Below, in pieces: positions 52,891 through 61,320 of a stretch of 64,000 nucleotides of DNA (positions are counted from its first letter, which is position 1; each line of letters opens with the position of its first letter). Under the pieces are notes generated by a model. The model was not told the DNA's origin. It saw nothing but the letters and a program-made list of their open reading frames with translations, and searched no databases. The stretch comes from Saccharothrix longispora. GTDB taxonomy: Bacteria; Actinomycetota; Actinomycetes; Mycobacteriales; Pseudonocardiaceae. Position numbers and translations under genes: made by a program. Location: NCBI RefSeq assembly GCF_030852425.1, contig NZ_NSDM01000007.1:329979-393978 (forward strand), written 5' to 3'.

Positions 52891-54105
52891 CGTGGTCTCC
52901 TCGTTGGGGCAGGACGTGCGGAACATCCCGGTGACGCGGTGGTTCGCGCCGGGATTCCGCCTGAGTCTAGGCGGTCCGCCCGGGAGCGCGACGGCCGCAC
53001 CCCGTCCACGGGGCGCAAAGGGACGCCCTCATGCCGCCCGGCGCGCCGCGCGCGCATTGCGACCGCATTCTCGCGGCCACCGGAAAGGCGCGTGGACACC
53101 CTGCCCGGAATTCGCGGACGCGGTTCGAATTCCACCCGACGCCGAGCGCGCCGAATGGCTTCGGGTGTTCTTCGGGACTTCTTCGGAGGACCTTCGGCCC
53201 CGTCTCAGCAGGCGGTGCCGGCGGACCCGTCCGGGGAGCGGCCGGGGTCGGGCCGCGACCTGCCGGTCCGGCGGGCCGCGCGCAGGGGTAGCGCACCGGC
53301 GCCCTCCCGTGTCGTGGCGCGCGGACGCCCCTTCGGCGGCCCACCACGGCGCGTTGTCGCCACCGCGTTCGGAGCACCGGCGCCTCCCCCTGGGCGCTTC
53401 GGACGCTCGCGTTGGGCCGTTCGGCGGGTCCCGGGGTCCTTCGACTAGGCCGTTCGAGCGACTGCGGGAGCCGGGAGCCCCGGCTCGCGCGTCATCACCG
53501 AACGCAGCCTTCCGCGGGTCGTGTAACACGGATGCCGCAGCACCGACCCACTGTCCGCAACCTCGACCGAAGGGACGTTCGTCACGAAGAGTGAATTGAG
53601 GCCGTTCGGAGCAACGCGCGACAGAAAACTTTCACTTGTCGAGATGACTCCACTCGCCGTAGTCCATTAGTGTGGGTTTCAGGTAGCGTGACGCCCGGAC
53701 CCGCGCGCTGGACCAGGAATAATTCTCGTTGCCGGACGTTCTGGGGGGTCAGCAGCGGACGCAACCGGCGCCGAGAACCGACAGGAACGAGCGAGACAAT
53801 GTCATCGAGCTCTTTAACCACCTACCAGACAAGGTGCCGATGACCCGATGAGATCCATTCCGCCGCTGCCGAACACCTCCCCGGTACCACTCGCGGGTGC
53901 ACGCAGGTCCGGTGCCCGCGACGTGCCGGGAACACCACCCGCCCACCGGGCGACACCCCTCGCGGTCGAGCGGCGATGGTGATCGATCCCAGGCAGCGTC
54001 GGCACGTCGGCGCGGCCGGATCGACTGCCGCCACGCACAGGAGACCACGACGCCGTCCTACACCGGCCTCTCGTGGACCACATTAACGCACCGTTGGGGA
54101 GCTCC
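52891..54105. other. 1.2-kb gap between tig and the LysR gene
   Basis: No convincing gene is present; reading frames on both strands have poor composition and no ribosome sites. It should carry the tig promoter at its left end and the LysR promoter at its right. A perfect 8-bp hairpin is at 53468-53486. From about 53575 to 53825 the DNA is clearly AT-richer than its surroundings, as in a promoter or small-RNA region. A 14-codon frame at 53799-53843 is too short to call. Confidence 0.5.
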
Positions 54106-55011
54106 ATGGAGACGCGTCAGCTTTTGGCGTTCACAACTGTGGTTCAAACGGGCAGTTTCACCAAGGCAGCCGCCACGCTGAATTGCTCGCAGCCCACCAT
54201 CACCACCCGGATAAAGGCACTCGAAGAAACCCTTGGCGTGCCTTTGTTCCGTCGACTCCCGCGGGGCATCCAGATGACTTCCGCCGGAGTCGAGCTGTTG
54301 CCGTTCGCGCGCAACATCATCACGTTGACCGACAAAGCGCGGAAAGCGATCACGATGAACGGCGAGCCGCACGGCAAGCTGGTCATCGGTAGCGCACAGA
54401 GTCTGACCGACTACCGACTGCTACCACTGATCGAGTACATGTGCTGGCGCTACCCGAGCGTCCAGATCTCCCTGCACTCCCGCAACACCCAGGCGAACCT
54501 GTCCGCGGTACGGGAGGGGCGGCTGGACTGCACGTTCTTCATCGGCTCGGTGGAACCGCGCGAGGGCCTGGAGACGACCGTGCTGTGCCCGGAGCCGCTG
54601 GTCATGGTCGCCGGCCCCACGCACGCCCTCACCCGCCGTTCGGTGATCACGGAGGACGAACTGCGCGGCAGCACGCTCATCCGGGCCGAGAACGGCGCGA
54701 GCTACTACGAGCAGTTCGAGCAGGCCCTGGGCCTGCACGACGCCGAGTCGAGGTCGCCGGTGCTGGCCCTGGACTCGATCGACGCCGCCAAGCGCGCGGT
54801 GACGTCCGGCCTGGGGATCTCGCTGGTCCCCGAGGTGACGGTCGCCACCGAGCTGGACGACGGTCGGCTGTGCCGGCTGCCGTGGGTCCCGCCCTTCCGG
54901 GTCTACACCCAGTTCGCGTGGCGGCAGGACAACTCGACCAACCCGTCGGTGACGGCACTCGTGTCGGCCGCGGCCCAGGTGGTGAGCGAGCAGGTGGCTA
55001 CTCCGGCGTAG
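54106..55011 (+). CDS. LysR family transcriptional regulator
   Basis: A 301-residue regulator. The N-terminal winged helix has the LysR signature METRQLLAFTTVVQTGSFT then AATLNCSQPTITTRIKALE. The effector domain begins near 90 (GKLVIGSAQSLTDYRLLPL) and has the family's C-terminal ISLVPEVTVATEL. ATG 54106 has GGGGAG upstream. Its N-terminal codons use more A/T than the rest. Its target is not obvious: tig is 1.2 kb away on the other strand. Confidence 0.94.
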   Translation: METRQLLAFTTVVQTGSFTKAAATLNCSQPTITTRIKALEETLGVPLFRRLPRGIQMTSAGVELLPFARNIITLTDKARKAITMNGEPHGKLVIGSAQSLTDYRLLPLIEYMCWRYPSVQISLHSRNTQANLSAVREGRLDCTFFIGSVEPREGLETTVLCPEPLVMVAGPTHALTRRSVITEDELRGSTLIRAENGASYYEQFEQALGLHDAESRSPVLALDSIDAAKRAVTSGLGISLVPEVTVATELDDGRLCRLPWVPPFRVYTQFAWRQDNSTNPSVTALVSAAAQVVSEQVATPA

Positions 55012-55021
55012 CGACTGGGGA

Positions 55022-55065
55022 GCCGTTCTTGAGCACCCGATGGCGCGGGTGTGCTCAAGAACGGC
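55022..55065 (+). terminator. Terminator hairpin after the LysR gene
   Basis: A 15-bp stem (outer arms from 55022 and to 55065, GCCGTTCTTGAGCAC pairing with GTGCTCAAGAACGGC) with a short mismatched inner part and loop, starting 11 bases past the stop. Confidence 0.75.
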
Positions 55066-55103
55066 CACGTTTCGCGACGCCGTGCGCGGGTAGCAGGGAG
55101 GGC

Positions 55104-55355
55104 ATGACCGTCACCGCAGCCCACCTGCGCGAACTGCTGGCCTCACCGCTGCCGGACTCGGCCCTCGTCCTGCTGGAAGGACGGGTGGAGGTCGTGCAGC
55201 AGGACGACCTGGACACGGACGCCTACCGCGGCGCCCTCGTGCTCGTGACGAAGACCGAACTGCTGGACCGCGGTGTCGGCGACGAGTCGACCGAAGCGGA
55301 GCTGGAGCAGCAGGCGACGGCGATCCAGACGGCCGTCACCGAGCTGGGCGGCTGA
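55104..55355 (+). CDS. Small conserved-type protein, unknown function
   Basis: An 83-residue acidic protein. ATG 55104 follows AGGGAGG. It has MTVTAAHLRELLASPLPDSALVLLEGRVEVV and a C-terminal helix rich in Glu and Gln (TEAELEQQATAIQTAVTELG). No membrane segment or motif that I can name. It sits beside the tRNA-Pro gene; the ribosome site and codon use support expression. Confidence 0.65.
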   Translation: MTVTAAHLRELLASPLPDSALVLLEGRVEVVQQDDLDTDAYRGALVLVTKTELLDRGVGDESTEAELEQQATAIQTAVTELGG

Positions 55356-55434
55356 GCCGGTTCTCCGGGGGGAGTGCCCCGACCGGAGGAGAAGTGCCCT
55401 GACCAACCCGAACCCGGGCCGGCCAGGGCGACCG

Positions 55435-55508
55435 TCGGGGCGACAGGATTTGAACCTGCGACCCCCCGCTCCCAAAGCGGGTGCGCTACCAAACTGCGCC
55501 ACGCCCCG
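55435..55508 (-). tRNA. tRNA-Pro (anticodon TGG)
   Basis: A 74-base cloverleaf: acceptor CGGGGCG pairs with CGCCCCG and the discriminator is A. The anticodon stem CCGCT/AGCGG encloses the loop TTTGGGA with anticodon TGG, and the T arm contains GGTTCAAATCC. No CCA is encoded. It lies back to back with tRNA-Gly. Confidence 0.95.
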
Positions 55509-55568
55509 GTCACCGCAAGCGTATCGCGACCGGCTAAGCTATCTTCGCGCCCACCCCGGTAGGCGCAA

Positions 55569-55639
55569 GCGGGTGTAGCTCAATGGTAGAGCCCCAGCCT
55601 TCCAAGCTGGTCATGCGGGTTCGATTCCCGTCACCCGCT
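55569..55639 (+). tRNA. tRNA-Gly (anticodon TCC), integration site
   Basis: A 71-base tRNA. Acceptor GCGGGTG pairs with CACCCGC and the discriminator is T. The anticodon stem CCAGC/GCTGG has loop CTTCCAA (anticodon TCC), and the T arm has GGTTCGATTCC. No encoded CCA. The integrase gene of the adjacent element ends inside this tRNA, so the 3' half is the likely attachment site, with the tRNA kept intact. Confidence 0.95.
55597..55639. other. Candidate attachment site (attL) in tRNA-Gly 3' half
   Basis: Inferred from the position of the tyrosine integrase gene, whose stop codon lies at 55611-55613. AICE integrases usually recombine within the anticodon-to-3'-end portion of the tRNA. I looked for a second copy of the tRNA 3' end up to 64000 and did not find one, so core limits cannot be set. 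Confidence 0.5.
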
Positions 55640-56867
55640 CTTCCTTAAAACGCCTGGTAGACCTCTTGCGGACCGTCCCACGCGGACGGTCCTTCTGCTT
55701 CTGTGGATCTTCCGTGCCCCTCGCGTGCCCCTTCTGCTCCGGCGTGCCCTTCTCGGCGCTGACCATCGCCTCGATTCCCGCCGCGATGCTCCGGCCCCGC
55801 TCCTCGCGGGCGTGGAGGTAGATGAGCGCCGCGCGGGTGGAGCTGTGGCCCATGCGGTCCATCAACTCCCGGAGCGTCACGCCGGTCTCGGCCGCCAGGG
55901 TGTTCCCGGTGTGCCGAAGGTCGTGGAGGTGGACGTCCGGCATCCCCGCCGCCCGCCGGGCCTTGTCCCAGACGTGCCAGAAGTTGTTCCGCTTCGGCCT
56001 GCCGCCCTTGGGGCCGACGAACACCCATGCTTCCGGCGCGTCGTCCACGAACCGGCCGAGGTGCTGCTCGATCTCCTCCCCGAGGAACGGCGGCAGCGTG
56101 ACCGGCCGCTTGCTCTTGGCCTTCGGGTCGTCCTCGAACAGCGGCCCGGAGTCCGGCTGCACGGTCTGTCGCTCGACCTGGACGACGCAGAACATCCGCT
56201 CACCGTCGTGGACCACCGAGAAGTCGGCTCGCTTGAGCCCGACCATCTCGGCGAACCGCAGACTGCCGAACGTCGCGAGCAACACCATCAGGCGATACCG
56301 CTCCTCGATCGCGTCAGCGGCCTGGAAGACCTGCTTCAAGGTGGCGGTCGGCCGCTCCGGGCTCTTCTCCTGCCCGCCACCGCGGATCGTGCACGGGTTG
56401 TGCTTGAGCAGCCGCTCCTCCGGAGCCGACGCCGTGTTCAGGACCGCCCGCAGGAACCGGTACGCCTTGGCCACGGTCACGTCACCCACGCCGTCGTCCT
56501 GCATCTCCTTGCGCCACCGCCGCACCCGAGCCGGGGTGAGGTCGGCGAGCATCACGTCACCGATCCTCGGACCGACGTGGTTGCGCAGCAGGCCGTCATA
56601 CAGCTCGACCGTCCGCACGGCCAGGTCCCGCTCCTTGATCCACGCTTCGGCGTAGTCGCGGAGCTTGATCTTGCCCGCGTCCGGGTTGGTCCAGTCGTTC
56701 CGCCGAATGTCCGTCTCGACCTCAGCGAGCCACTGATCAGCGTCTTTCTCCCGCTCGAACGTCACCGGCGCGGTGTGCTGCCTGTCATCCGGCCCCTGGT
56801 ACCGCGCCTGCCACCGCCCCGAGGGCAGTTGGCGAACCCGCCCGAACCGACGTCGCTTGTCGCTCAT
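55611..56867 (-). CDS. int: Tyrosine-type site-specific integrase
   Basis: A 418-residue integrase. An N-terminal SAM-like/arm-binding region (RVRQLPSGRWQARYQG, TNPDAGKIKLRDYAEAWI) precedes the catalytic domain with Arg in GSLRFAEMVGL (about 206), HDLRHTG (about 315) and the nucleophile Tyr in RAALIYLHAREE (about 348). The last residues RVTGIEPA are encoded by the complement of the tRNA-Gly 3' region. ATG 56867 overlaps the xis stop (ATGA). Confidence 0.96.
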   Translation of the reverse strand: MSDKRRRFGRVRQLPSGRWQARYQGPDDRQHTAPVTFEREKDADQWLAEVETDIRRNDWTNPDAGKIKLRDYAEAWIKERDLAVRTVELYDGLLRNHVGPRIGDVMLADLTPARVRRWRKEMQDDGVGDVTVAKAYRFLRAVLNTASAPEERLLKHNPCTIRGGGQEKSPERPTATLKQVFQAADAIEERYRLMVLLATFGSLRFAEMVGLKRADFSVVHDGERMFCVVQVERQTVQPDSGPLFEDDPKAKSKRPVTLPPFLGEEIEQHLGRFVDDAPEAWVFVGPKGGRPKRNNFWHVWDKARRAAGMPDVHLHDLRHTGNTLAAETGVTLRELMDRMGHSSTRAALIYLHAREERGRSIAAGIEAMVSAEKGTPEQKGHARGTEDPQKQKDRPRGTVRKRSTRRFKEERVTGIEPA

Positions 56868-57085
56868 GACGCCCTCCGCAGGTGTTGCCGAACGGCAGCC
56901 GGGTCGAACGCCTCCACCCGACCGGCCTCGATGAAGGCGTCGAGGTCAGCCCGCTTGAACTGGATCAACCGCCCAAGCCGGTGGAACGGGATGCGCCGCT
57001 CCGCGATCAACCGGCGGACGAACCGCTCGGTCGTGCTCATGTACTCGGCCGCTTCGGGCACGCTGAAGTGCTCTTTCTCGTGCAT
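56864..57085 (-). CDS. xis: Excisionase / MerR-like helix-turn-helix protein
   Basis: A 73-residue protein with a winged-helix excisionase fold: FSVPEAAEYMSTTERFVRRLIAERRIPFHRLGRLIQFKRADLDAFIE is the whole domain pattern (key parts VPEAAEYM, RFVRRLI, PFHRLG, RADLDAFI). It directs the integrase toward excision. It overlaps int by four bases and lies 15 bases after rep. Confidence 0.9.
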   Translation of the reverse strand: MHEKEHFSVPEAAEYMSTTERFVRRLIAERRIPFHRLGRLIQFKRADLDAFIEAGRVEAFDPAAVRQHLRRAS

Positions 57086-57100
57086 CGTGATCCCCCCAGA

Positions 57101-58705
57101 TCAAGCCGCTTGGTCAGTTGCCGAACTCTCTTGCGCACCGGCTGACGCGAGCAGCGCCGCCGTGTACTCCGCTTTCCACCGCCGCCGCTCCGCGACCGCC
57201 CGCAGCAGCAGGTGAGGTCGTGGGGGCACGTTCGGGTCGCCGGGCTGGACGTTGTTCCACACGACCCGTGTGGGCCGCTCCTCCTGCTTGATCCCGACGT
57301 CGGCCAGGAGTTGCCGAACGAACTTCACCCGGTCGTGCTTGTGGTCGGCGAGCGACTTGCCCGACCACTTCCGCGACACCAGCACCCGCCGTCCGGCGAC
57401 GCCGAGGGTTGAGCGCTTGTGGGCCTTGCCCTTGCACCGGCCAGGCTCCATCGACAGGCGAGCGCCTTTCGGCTGGACTCCGTAGAGCAGCCACACCGGG
57501 CACTGCGGCGAGCAGGGCGTGACGGCCAGCTCAGCGCACAGCCGTTCTGCGTGGTCCTCCTGGCGGCTGGTCCGGGCGTCGAAGCACTCCCCGATGCTCT
57601 TGGTCAGGTACTTCGTCAGGTAGCCGATGTGCCGCCCGGCCTCCTCCGTCCCGCCGAGGATGCCCTTCGAGTGCACCTGCACCCCGAACCGCGCCACATG
57701 CGCTGGACGCTCCACCTGATCGAGAGCTTCCTCCCACGTCGGCAGCGGTTTACGGGTGACCGGATCAACGAACCCCTTCGCCCGCGAATCCCAGACCGGC
57801 CGGTTGTCGCCGCTGTACTTGATCTCGTCGTGGCTGGGCCACCAGACCTGGTGGTAGGTAGCTTCGGCGACCGCCCGCAGCTCCGCACGCGAGATGGAAC
57901 CCCGGACGGCCGCGTGCCAGTGCGGCGCCAGGCGTCGCTGAGGCTCAACGGTGGAGAAGTACTGCACATCCCAGCCGACACAGCGCCGCAGGTTCTGCAC
58001 GAACCGGTCCAGCAGTGCCGCGAAGTGCACCGCGTCCCGAGCCGCACGCCGGTAGTCGTACCGGGTCGGGTCAACCGGGGTGCCGTCGCTGCGCACCTTG
58101 CCGTAGCTGTCGAGGGTCAGCGTGAGGAAGGTCGAGGGCTGGTACTTGCCTCCGAAGACCCGGCCGACCGTGCGCTTCTGGACCGGCCGCCGAGGCAGGT
58201 TCGGCGCATCCTGTCGCCGCCTGGTCGACCGCTTCCTCACCGCCCGAGACCGGATTTCCAGCGCCGGGAGTGAACCGCGGATTCCCAGTTGCCGAAGTTC
58301 GGTATCGACCCCGGCGACCTCCTCCCGCACCTCCTCCGCCCCGATCTCGTCGTCCTCTTCGACGGCCTGGCGGTACGCCTTGACCAGATCCGCCCGGTAG
58401 GCGGTCAGCGCTCGCTGGTCGTCGCTGGGAGCGTTCGGAGTGAAGTCGGGTTCCTCGGACAGGTGCCACCCTTCTCGGCACTGTGCCATCCGCAACCGCC
58501 GGTTCTTCTCCGCACAGGTCGGGCACACACTGGCCACGGTCGAGCCGCACGGCACGGGCACGATGTCGACGCGCCCGGTGTCCAGGTCGATCCGCTCCTT
58601 GGCCAGCGGCCGGACACAGACGCCGTGCTCTTCGGCCACGGCCCGAGTCACGTCGAGCGCCGCCGGCTGCTTCATCCGATCCGCACGAGTCAGGTACTCG
58701 CTCAC
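57101..58705 (-). CDS. RepSA-type rolling-circle replication initiator
   Basis: A 534-residue initiator of the AICE RepSA group. An N-terminal zinc-type CPTCAEKNRR is followed by TFLTLTLDSYGKVRSDGTPVDP. The metal-binding HUH motif is in PHWHAAVRGS (about 263) and a candidate nicking Tyr in HIGYLTKYLTKS. A later CSPQCP pair and a basic C-terminus follow. It nicks the double-strand origin of the excised circle; the origin often lies in or next to the gene but I cannot place it. GTG 58705 overlaps the ftsK stop (GTGA). Confidence 0.88.
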   Translation of the reverse strand: MSEYLTRADRMKQPAALDVTRAVAEEHGVCVRPLAKERIDLDTGRVDIVPVPCGSTVASVCPTCAEKNRRLRMAQCREGWHLSEEPDFTPNAPSDDQRALTAYRADLVKAYRQAVEEDDEIGAEEVREEVAGVDTELRQLGIRGSLPALEIRSRAVRKRSTRRRQDAPNLPRRPVQKRTVGRVFGGKYQPSTFLTLTLDSYGKVRSDGTPVDPTRYDYRRAARDAVHFAALLDRFVQNLRRCVGWDVQYFSTVEPQRRLAPHWHAAVRGSISRAELRAVAEATYHQVWWPSHDEIKYSGDNRPVWDSRAKGFVDPVTRKPLPTWEEALDQVERPAHVARFGVQVHSKGILGGTEEAGRHIGYLTKYLTKSIGECFDARTSRQEDHAERLCAELAVTPCSPQCPVWLLYGVQPKGARLSMEPGRCKGKAHKRSTLGVAGRRVLVSRKWSGKSLADHKHDRVKFVRQLLADVGIKQEERPTRVVWNNVQPGDPNVPPRPHLLLRAVAERRRWKAEYTAALLASAGAQESSATDQAA

Positions 58706-60165
58706 GCCGCCACCTCCCCCGTGCCATCCGGTCGAGTCGGGAAGTCATGAACGGTGGCGTCCGCCAGGTAGACGCCCAACTCGACCAAGTCCGCGTCGGT
58801 GACGTGGAAGGCCCGAGCCCGCTCCGGCTCCCGCTGCCCGTCCTGCTTGACCCAAGCCACCCCAGGGGTGTTCTCGCTGATCTCGTGGGCAGCCGCGCCG
58901 CGTTGCCGGACACCATCGCCAAGGACCATGTCCACCTGCTGTGGCTCGTCCAGCTTCAACGCCACGCGGGTGCTGAACAGGTGCCGGAACCCGACGACTT
59001 CCTTACGCGGGTCCTGCACCAGACCGACCACCGCATAGCCGGGAGCACGGCCCTGGGAGGTGATGGTCTGGATAGCCCGCACCGCTCGTTCCCGGAGCTG
59101 CTTGTCCGGTTGGTAGGCGATCAGGTCAGCCAGCTCATCGACCACCAGGACCGTGAACGGCTCACCCGTCGACCGCGCCCACAGCCGCCGCACTCCCCGG
59201 TAGCGAGTCGCACGCTCCTTGACCTCCGATGCGATTTCCTCAAGCAGGGCAACGGCTTCCGGCCCGTTGTCGTAGACAACCCGGTCGAAGGCATCCGGGC
59301 ACTGGCCCAGTTCCATCCCGCCCTTCGGGTCGATCCCCACGAGCCTCACCAGGCCCGCACGGACCGCCGGAGCGAGCTGCCACACCAGCGACCACAACAC
59401 CGAGCCCTTACCCGCACCAGGCACACCGACCACCAGGACTTGCGCCCCCAGCAACCGCAGTCGCCACGGCTTACCGGTCTCCGTCCGCCCGACGACCACG
59501 CGCTTCAGATCGACCTCGACGTCAGCCAGCGCAGGCACCGGCAGCGGACCTACCAGCGGGTCACGGTGGACGAAGTCCAGTTCGATCACCCGAGGGCGCA
59601 GCACCCGCACCCGGCACGAGCGAGCGCCGAACGAGTGCGCCAGCCCATCCCGCCGCAGCTCCCACGCCTCCGGGGACTGCGCAGGCACCATCCGCACCCG
59701 AACCCGGTCCCGCCACCCCTCCGACCGCACCCGACGCAGCTTCGGCCGGTACTCACGGCCCCGATTCCGCTTGGCCAGGTCCGCCAGGCGCACCACCGCT
59801 CGCCACCTCGGCACGTACACCGTCGCCCGCCGCCACTCGGTCACCAGCCGGTACCAGCAGTGCCGCAGGAACGACGCCCGGTCGTACCCAGCCCAGACCG
59901 TCAGAGCCGCCACGAGCGACAACAACGCCAACACCAACGGCGACAACCCGAACCGCCACCAGCACCAGGCCGCCGACACCGGCACCACCGTGACCACCGG
60001 ATAGCGCACCACGACGAGCACCAGGCGCACGACGCCGACCAGCGCCAGCCACACCAGCGCCACAAGGAACGCGATCCACCTCAACCTGCCCGGCAGCAGG
60101 ACCCACCACGGCACCCGAGGCCGAGCGCCCTCGAACGGAGCCGGATCAACCCACCTGCCGCTCAT
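58702..60165 (-). CDS. FtsK/SpoIIIE-type conjugative DNA translocase (Tra)
   Basis: A 487-residue membrane translocase that would pump double-stranded DNA between mycelial cells. Two to three helices lie at about 24-100. Walker A GVPGAGKGSVL is near 248, GIDPKGGMELGQ follows, and Walker B VLVVDELADL is near 340. The C-terminal part (about 430-487) would hold the DNA-recognition fold of TraB-like proteins. ATG 60165 overlaps the stop of the zinc-ribbon gene (ATGA), which excludes the longer frame. Confidence 0.92.
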   Translation of the reverse strand: MSGRWVDPAPFEGARPRVPWWVLLPGRLRWIAFLVALVWLALVGVVRLVLVVVRYPVVTVVPVSAAWCWWRFGLSPLVLALLSLVAALTVWAGYDRASFLRHCWYRLVTEWRRATVYVPRWRAVVRLADLAKRNRGREYRPKLRRVRSEGWRDRVRVRMVPAQSPEAWELRRDGLAHSFGARSCRVRVLRPRVIELDFVHRDPLVGPLPVPALADVEVDLKRVVVGRTETGKPWRLRLLGAQVLVVGVPGAGKGSVLWSLVWQLAPAVRAGLVRLVGIDPKGGMELGQCPDAFDRVVYDNGPEAVALLEEIASEVKERATRYRGVRRLWARSTGEPFTVLVVDELADLIAYQPDKQLRERAVRAIQTITSQGRAPGYAVVGLVQDPRKEVVGFRHLFSTRVALKLDEPQQVDMVLGDGVRQRGAAAHEISENTPGVAWVKQDGQREPERARAFHVTDADLVELGVYLADATVHDFPTRPDGTGEVAA

Positions 60166-60314
60166 TGGGCACCCCCGAAGTCGAGGTCCAGCGCCCCGAG
60201 ACAGCGGTTGCATTCGGTCTGCCCGACCAGCAGCCGTGCGAACCTGTGACAGGTCGTGCAGCGCGTCCGGGTGACCCTCTCTGGCGCGTGCTTGCGCCCA
60301 TGCCTTACCGTCAT
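60162..60314 (-). CDS. 50-residue zinc-ribbon protein
   Basis: A small gene read directly from the minus strand (ATG 60314, stop TGA 60164-60162). Two CxxC pairs, CTTC and CNRC, are spaced by 12 residues, forming a zinc ribbon; the N-terminus is basic (MTVRHGRKHAPERVTRTR). It overlaps the translocase start by four bases (ATGA), so it is translationally coupled to it. Small zinc-ribbon proteins just upstream of tra are plausible in AICEs, but I do not know a function. Confidence 0.75.
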   Translation of the reverse strand: MTVRHGRKHAPERVTRTRCTTCHRFARLLVGQTECNRCLGALDLDFGGAQ

Positions 60315-60342
60315 CGTTGTTCACTCCCACGCGGTGTGGACA

Positions 60343-60385
60343 ACGCAGGAGCGGCGAGGTTGGTAGCCCGGTACCGCTCCTGCGT
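60343..60385. promoter_or_regulatory. 12-bp perfect inverted repeat upstream of zinc-ribbon/tra genes
   Basis: Arms ACGCAGGAGCGG (60343-60354) and CCGCTCCTGCGT (60374-60385) with a 19-base spacer. A second, compact palindrome GTTGCG-t-CGCAAC is at 60398-60410. Both lie in the only sizeable gap of the minus-strand series. They may be a terminator of the XRE operon, an operator, or a replication or transfer site. Confidence 0.5.
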
Positions 60386-60474
60386 CTTACGGAAAGCGTT
60401 GCGTCGCAACAGGACGCGCGGCATCGCCACATGACCCACAACGGATCAGGCGGTCTGTCCAAACAGGACCAAGG

Positions 60475-60945
60475 TCAGCTATCACCCCCTTCCGCAGTCC
60501 CCCTGCGCGTGTAGGCGTCGGCCGCGCCGAAGATCACGCCCGAGGTATCGGTGAGCCGCAACGGCAGCGACCGGGGCATGTGCCGCGCCGGGATGCCCGC
60601 GTACAGCGCCAGGCCGTCCAACGCCCGCACGTGCTCCGGCAGTTCCACCCGCAACAACAGGTCGAAGGGGTCCAGCCGCTCCCGATGCCGAGTCGCCGCG
60701 CCAGCCAACAGCTCCAGCAGCGGCACACCCGTGACCTCGGCGTACATCTCCAACGCCGCCGGACTCGGCCCACGCGTCCCTTGCTCGATCTTGGAGAACA
60801 TCGCCACCGACACCCCGAACCGCTCGGCCATGTCCACCGTCGAGACGTCCCGCCGACGACGCAACTGCCGCAGATGCGCGCCCAACACCTGGTAGTACAC
60901 CGAGCGCCGAGCCGGTTGGCGTGCGGCTTTACCCTCCTCGGTCAT
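60475..60945 (-). CDS. XRE family helix-turn-helix regulator
   Basis: A 156-residue regulator. The HTH covers about 15-75: LGAHLRQLRRRRDVSTVDMAERFGVSVAMFSKIEQGTRGPSPAAL (key parts LRQLRRRR, MAERFGVS, FSKIEQG). A C-terminal domain of about 80 residues has no motif I know. ATG 60945 overlaps the upstream gene's stop (ATGA). It may control transfer and replication genes of the element. Confidence 0.88.
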   Translation of the reverse strand: MTEEGKAARQPARRSVYYQVLGAHLRQLRRRRDVSTVDMAERFGVSVAMFSKIEQGTRGPSPAALEMYAEVTGVPLLELLAGAATRHRERLDPFDLLLRVELPEHVRALDGLALYAGIPARHMPRSLPLRLTDTSGVIFGAADAYTRRGTAEGGDS

Positions 60946-61316
60946 CGCTGCCCTCCAGGCGTCCACAACCGCGGAGCAACGCCACGCACCAACCGCGGAG
61001 CAGTCCTCTCGCCCGGTGCCGGAAGCCCAATCAACGCGTCGACCACCTCGGCCAGATCCCCGGTCCGTTCCCATGTCATCGCGGGCGGATCACCACCAGC
61101 CGAACGCAGCGCCATCACATCGGTAGCCGAGCGGACCCGCAGGCAGTCCATCCACCCTTCAGGCCACTCCCGGAACGCGTCGACCTGATCCACGCCGTCC
61201 CCGTCGAGGCGGTGGATGAACGACCACCCCGCCGCCTCCAGTTCGACCAGGCGGCCAAGCTCCGGGTAGCGCGCCACGATCAGGGCGACGTTGCCGCCCA
61301 CCTGCGGCAGGGCCAT
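60942..61316 (-). CDS. AICE small protein, unknown function
   Basis: A 124-residue acidic protein starting at ATG 61316 (MALPQVGGNVALIVARYPELG). It is rich in Trp (for example EAAGWSFIHR, REWPEGWMDCLRV, AMTWERTGDLAEVV). No membrane segment or catalytic motif is evident. It overlaps the XRE gene by four bases and starts 4 bases after the previous stop, so it belongs to the same operon. Confidence 0.75.
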   Translation of the reverse strand: MALPQVGGNVALIVARYPELGRLVELEAAGWSFIHRLDGDGVDQVDAFREWPEGWMDCLRVRSATDVMALRSAGGDPPAMTWERTGDLAEVVDALIGLPAPGERTAPRLVRGVAPRLWTPGGQR

Positions 61317-61320
61317 CGGC

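Noticed and set aside
53799..53843. 14-codon leader-peptide-like frame upstream of LysR
   Set aside because: Too short and without a run of regulatory codons or terminator/antiterminator stems to support attenuation.
53029..54107. Several overlapping frames of 60-170 codons in the tig-LysR gap
   Set aside because: No ribosome sites, no domain features and Arg/Pro/Gly-biased composition; treated as non-coding.
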